Positions 48,194-49,859 of a stretch of DNA of 49,859 nt are shown one piece after another. The notes under the pieces were generated by a model. The model made no database searches and had not been told where the DNA came from. It was given only the letters and a program-made list of their open reading frames with translations. Origin of the DNA: PALSA-607 sp036501485 (lineage in GTDB: Bacteria > Actinomycetota > Actinomycetes > Acidothermales > Acidothermaceae); assembly GCA_036501485.1 (NCBI GenBank), contig DASYAG010000121.1, positions 1 through 49,859 on the forward strand, read 5' to 3'. The translations under genes and the position numbers were made by a program. The first letter of the stretch is position 1. The number at the start of each line of letters is the position of its first letter.

Positions 48194-49477
48194 ATGGAAC
48201 GTGATGCGCTCTCCGTTGTCTCCGAGGCGTCGGCACGTGCCGGCGTCCCAGCCGACCATGTTCACCGTGGCTCGTTCCGGGCGCTCCGGTCGCAGCCGTT
48301 TCGGCTGTACTTCATCGGTCAGGTCGCGTCGGCCAGTGGCACCTTCCTGCAGCAGACCGCGATTGGCTGGTTGGTCTTGCAGCTCACCGGGTCGGCCGCG
48401 TCCCTCGGTCTCGTGCTCGCCGCGGGCGGCGTCCCGTCGCTGATTTTCGGGCCCTGGGGAGGCTCGATCGCCGACCGCGTCGACCTGCGAAAGCTGCTCA
48501 TCGCGACGCAGGTCGCGTTCGGGTTGTTAGCCGGCCTGCTGTGGGCAGTGGCAGCGGCCGGCTCAGCGTCAGTGGGCCTCGTCGTGACAGTCGGCGTGAT
48601 CGGCGGCTTCATCTCGATCGTCGACTCCCCCGCACGCCAGGCGTTTGTCAGCTCGCTGGTGCCACCCGGCGACCTCGCGAGCGCCGTCAGCCTCAACGGT
48701 GTCGTCATGAACAGCGCGCGGGTGGTCGGGCCGGCGATTGCAGGCGCACTGATCGTGACAGTCGGCACGACGCCGTGCTTTGCGGTCAACGCGGTCTCCT
48801 ACATAGCTGTGATCATCGCGTTGCTTGCCATTCGCCCGCTCGCGTCGGCACACAAGTCGACAGCTAAACCGGGCGGTGTGCGCGACGGTATCCGCTACGC
48901 GCGCAGTCGCCAGCAGCTGTGGCTGCCTCTAACGATGATGTCGCTGGTAGGGCTGCTGGCATTCAACTTCGCCGTGATCCTGCCGGTGTTCGCCAGCAAG
49001 ACCTTCCACGGGTCAGGAGGCACCTACGGCCTCATGACGACGATGCTCAGCGTCGGTTCGATCGCGGGCTCGTTCAGCGTCGGCCTCATCCATCACCCGC
49101 GACGCATTTACCTCGTCGCGGCCTCAGCTGCCTTCGGAGTCTGTCTCGCCGCCACTGCGGCCGCACCCAACATCGGCACCGCGTGTGTGGCACTTGTCGT
49201 CACAGGCGCTGCCGCGTTCTCGTTCGTGACCCTCACCTCGACGACACTGCAACTGCACTCGTCGTCGGCGTACCGGGGCCGCGTCATGGCGCTGTTTGTC
49301 TTCGTGTACCTCGGCACCACGCCGATCGGCAGCGTGCTGTCTGGCTGGATCAGCTCCGCTGGCGGCCCTCGCATCGCCCTCCTGGTCGGAGCCGGAGCCT
49401 GTTTAGTCGCCGCATTGATCGGTTCACGAGTGCGCACTCCGCCAAATCCGGATGCCGCGCTCACCGACCTGGTGTGA
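48194..49477 (+). CDS. MFS exporter (EntS-like)
   Basis: Major facilitator superfamily transporter of 427 residues with about twelve predicted helices. FRLYFIGQVASASGTFLQQTAIGWLVLQLTG in pattern forms the first span. GGSIADRVDLRKLLI is the loop 2-3 signature, and SPARQAFVSSLVPPGDLASAVSLNG and NSARVVGPAIAGALI are hallmarks of the MFS_3/enterobactin-exporter-like group. YRGRVMALFVFVYLGTTPIGS marks the second half. Substrate unknown; drug or metabolite efflux is likely. No clear ribosome site is seen before ATG 48194. The LysE-family gene starts 10 bp after its stop, so the two may be one operon. Confidence 0.92.
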   Translation: MERDALSVVSEASARAGVPADHVHRGSFRALRSQPFRLYFIGQVASASGTFLQQTAIGWLVLQLTGSAASLGLVLAAGGVPSLIFGPWGGSIADRVDLRKLLIATQVAFGLLAGLLWAVAAAGSASVGLVVTVGVIGGFISIVDSPARQAFVSSLVPPGDLASAVSLNGVVMNSARVVGPAIAGALIVTVGTTPCFAVNAVSYIAVIIALLAIRPLASAHKSTAKPGGVRDGIRYARSRQQLWLPLTMMSLVGLLAFNFAVILPVFASKTFHGSGGTYGLMTTMLSVGSIAGSFSVGLIHHPRRIYLVAASAAFGVCLAATAAAPNIGTACVALVVTGAAAFSFVTLTSTTLQLHSSSAYRGRVMALFVFVYLGTTPIGSVLSGWISSAGGPRIALLVGAGACLVAALIGSRVRTPPNPDAALTDLV

Positions 49478-49487
49478 CAATGGCGCC

Positions 49488-49859
49488 GTGCTAACTTCCG
49501 CGGCAGTACTCGGTGTCATGGCCGTTGCGCTTGCGATGGTCCTCACGCCAGGGCCGAACATGATGTACCTGGTATCGCGGACGGTCACACAGGGTCGTCG
49601 CGCCGGCCTGGTCTCACTCGCCGGGATCGCCCTCGGTTTCCTGGTCTACCTCACGGCGACCAACGTTGGGCTCTCCGCTCTGTTTGTCGCGGTGCCCGAC
49701 CTCTACCTGACCACCAAGCTCGCCGGTGCGTGCTACCTCGCCTGGCTCGCCTTCAAGGCGCTGCGACCCGGCGGTCTCTCAATATTCGCGCCGACTCGGC
49801 TGTCGCACGACTCAGGCCGGCGTCTCTTCTCGATGGGCCTTATGACCGCGCTGCTCAAC
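49488..49859 (+). CDS. LysE family translocator, truncated by window edge
   Basis: GTG 49488 opens a frame that runs to the window end (124 codons). MVLTPGPNMMYLVSRTVTQG near residues 17-36 is the LysE/RhtB family signature, with hydrophobic segments LAGIALGFLVYLTAT and AGACYLAWLAFKAL as further membrane spans. Members export amino acids and related compounds. It begins 10 bp after the MFS gene. The C-terminal part is not visible. Confidence 0.88.
   Translation, partial: MLTSAAVLGVMAVALAMVLTPGPNMMYLVSRTVTQGRRAGLVSLAGIALGFLVYLTATNVGLSALFVAVPDLYLTTKLAGACYLAWLAFKALRPGGLSIFAPTRLSHDSGRRLFSMGLMTALLN

Noticed and set aside
1..49859. Mobile element or genomic island boundaries around the sugar locus
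   Set aside because: No integrase, transposase, flanking repeats or composition break was seen; the only tRNA lies far from the locus.

Overview
The window is high-GC DNA that reads as a soil-type actinobacterium (Actinomycetota). Supporting signs are frequent GTG/TTG starts, many 4-nt ATGA/GTGA gene overlaps, a DtxR/IdeR-type iron box, a DipZ-like CcdA-thioredoxin fusion, a tRNA without an encoded CCA tail, and a Tat-type phosphatase. I cannot name a genus. I see no phage, integrase, transposase, CRISPR or rRNA genes.

Positions 1-32312 form one large carbohydrate-catabolic locus. It holds two predicted intracellular alpha-L-rhamnosidases (GH78-type at 1689-4367, GH106-like at 19795-22353). 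It also holds a sugar ABC importer: two permeases and two tandem lipoprotein binding proteins, with no ATPase gene. A nearly complete oxidative uronate route is present: a uronate dehydrogenase-like protein (17914-18720), a lactonase (18704-19798), a galactarate/talarate dehydratase-like enolase (22382-23566), 5-dehydro-4-deoxyglucarate dehydratase (25134-26036) and a 2-oxoglutarate semialdehyde dehydrogenase (23563-25137). Deoxysugar genes are an L-fuconate dehydratase-like enolase (7152-8429) and a rhamnulokinase (29517-30974). Around these lie four aldo/keto reductases, three SDRs, two 2-hydroxyacid dehydrogenases, a Gfo/Idh/MocA protein, a tautomerase and a DUF1537 acid-sugar kinase. My inference is import and breakdown of rhamnose- and uronate-containing oligosaccharides, such as rhamnogalacturonan fragments or rhamnosyl glycosides. 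The substrate is not proven.

The locus looks like one regulon. A 12-bp LacI-type operator close to TGAAACGATTCA occurs at eight places, at nearly every promoter of the catabolic genes and at the LacI-family regulator itself (31296-32312). At several of them a good -35/-10 pair lies just upstream. A GntR/FadR-type regulator (32441-33136) follows. A short motif shared by its promoter and the 6052-6139 divergent promoter suggests it may control the pair that lacks a LacI site.

From 33270 onward the genes are housekeeping or unrelated: DipZ-like protein, Tat-exported purple-acid-phosphatase-like enzyme, an iron(III) ABC transporter (36964-40707) behind an iron box, a large soluble multi-HAMP hybrid histidine kinase overlapping a REC-GGDEF protein (40782-44902), a CAU-anticodon tRNA with a possible CorA remnant against its 3' end, an ammonium transporter/small membrane protein/PII operon (45371-47593), a DUF3592-like membrane protein, an MFS exporter and a partial LysE-family transporter running off the right edge.
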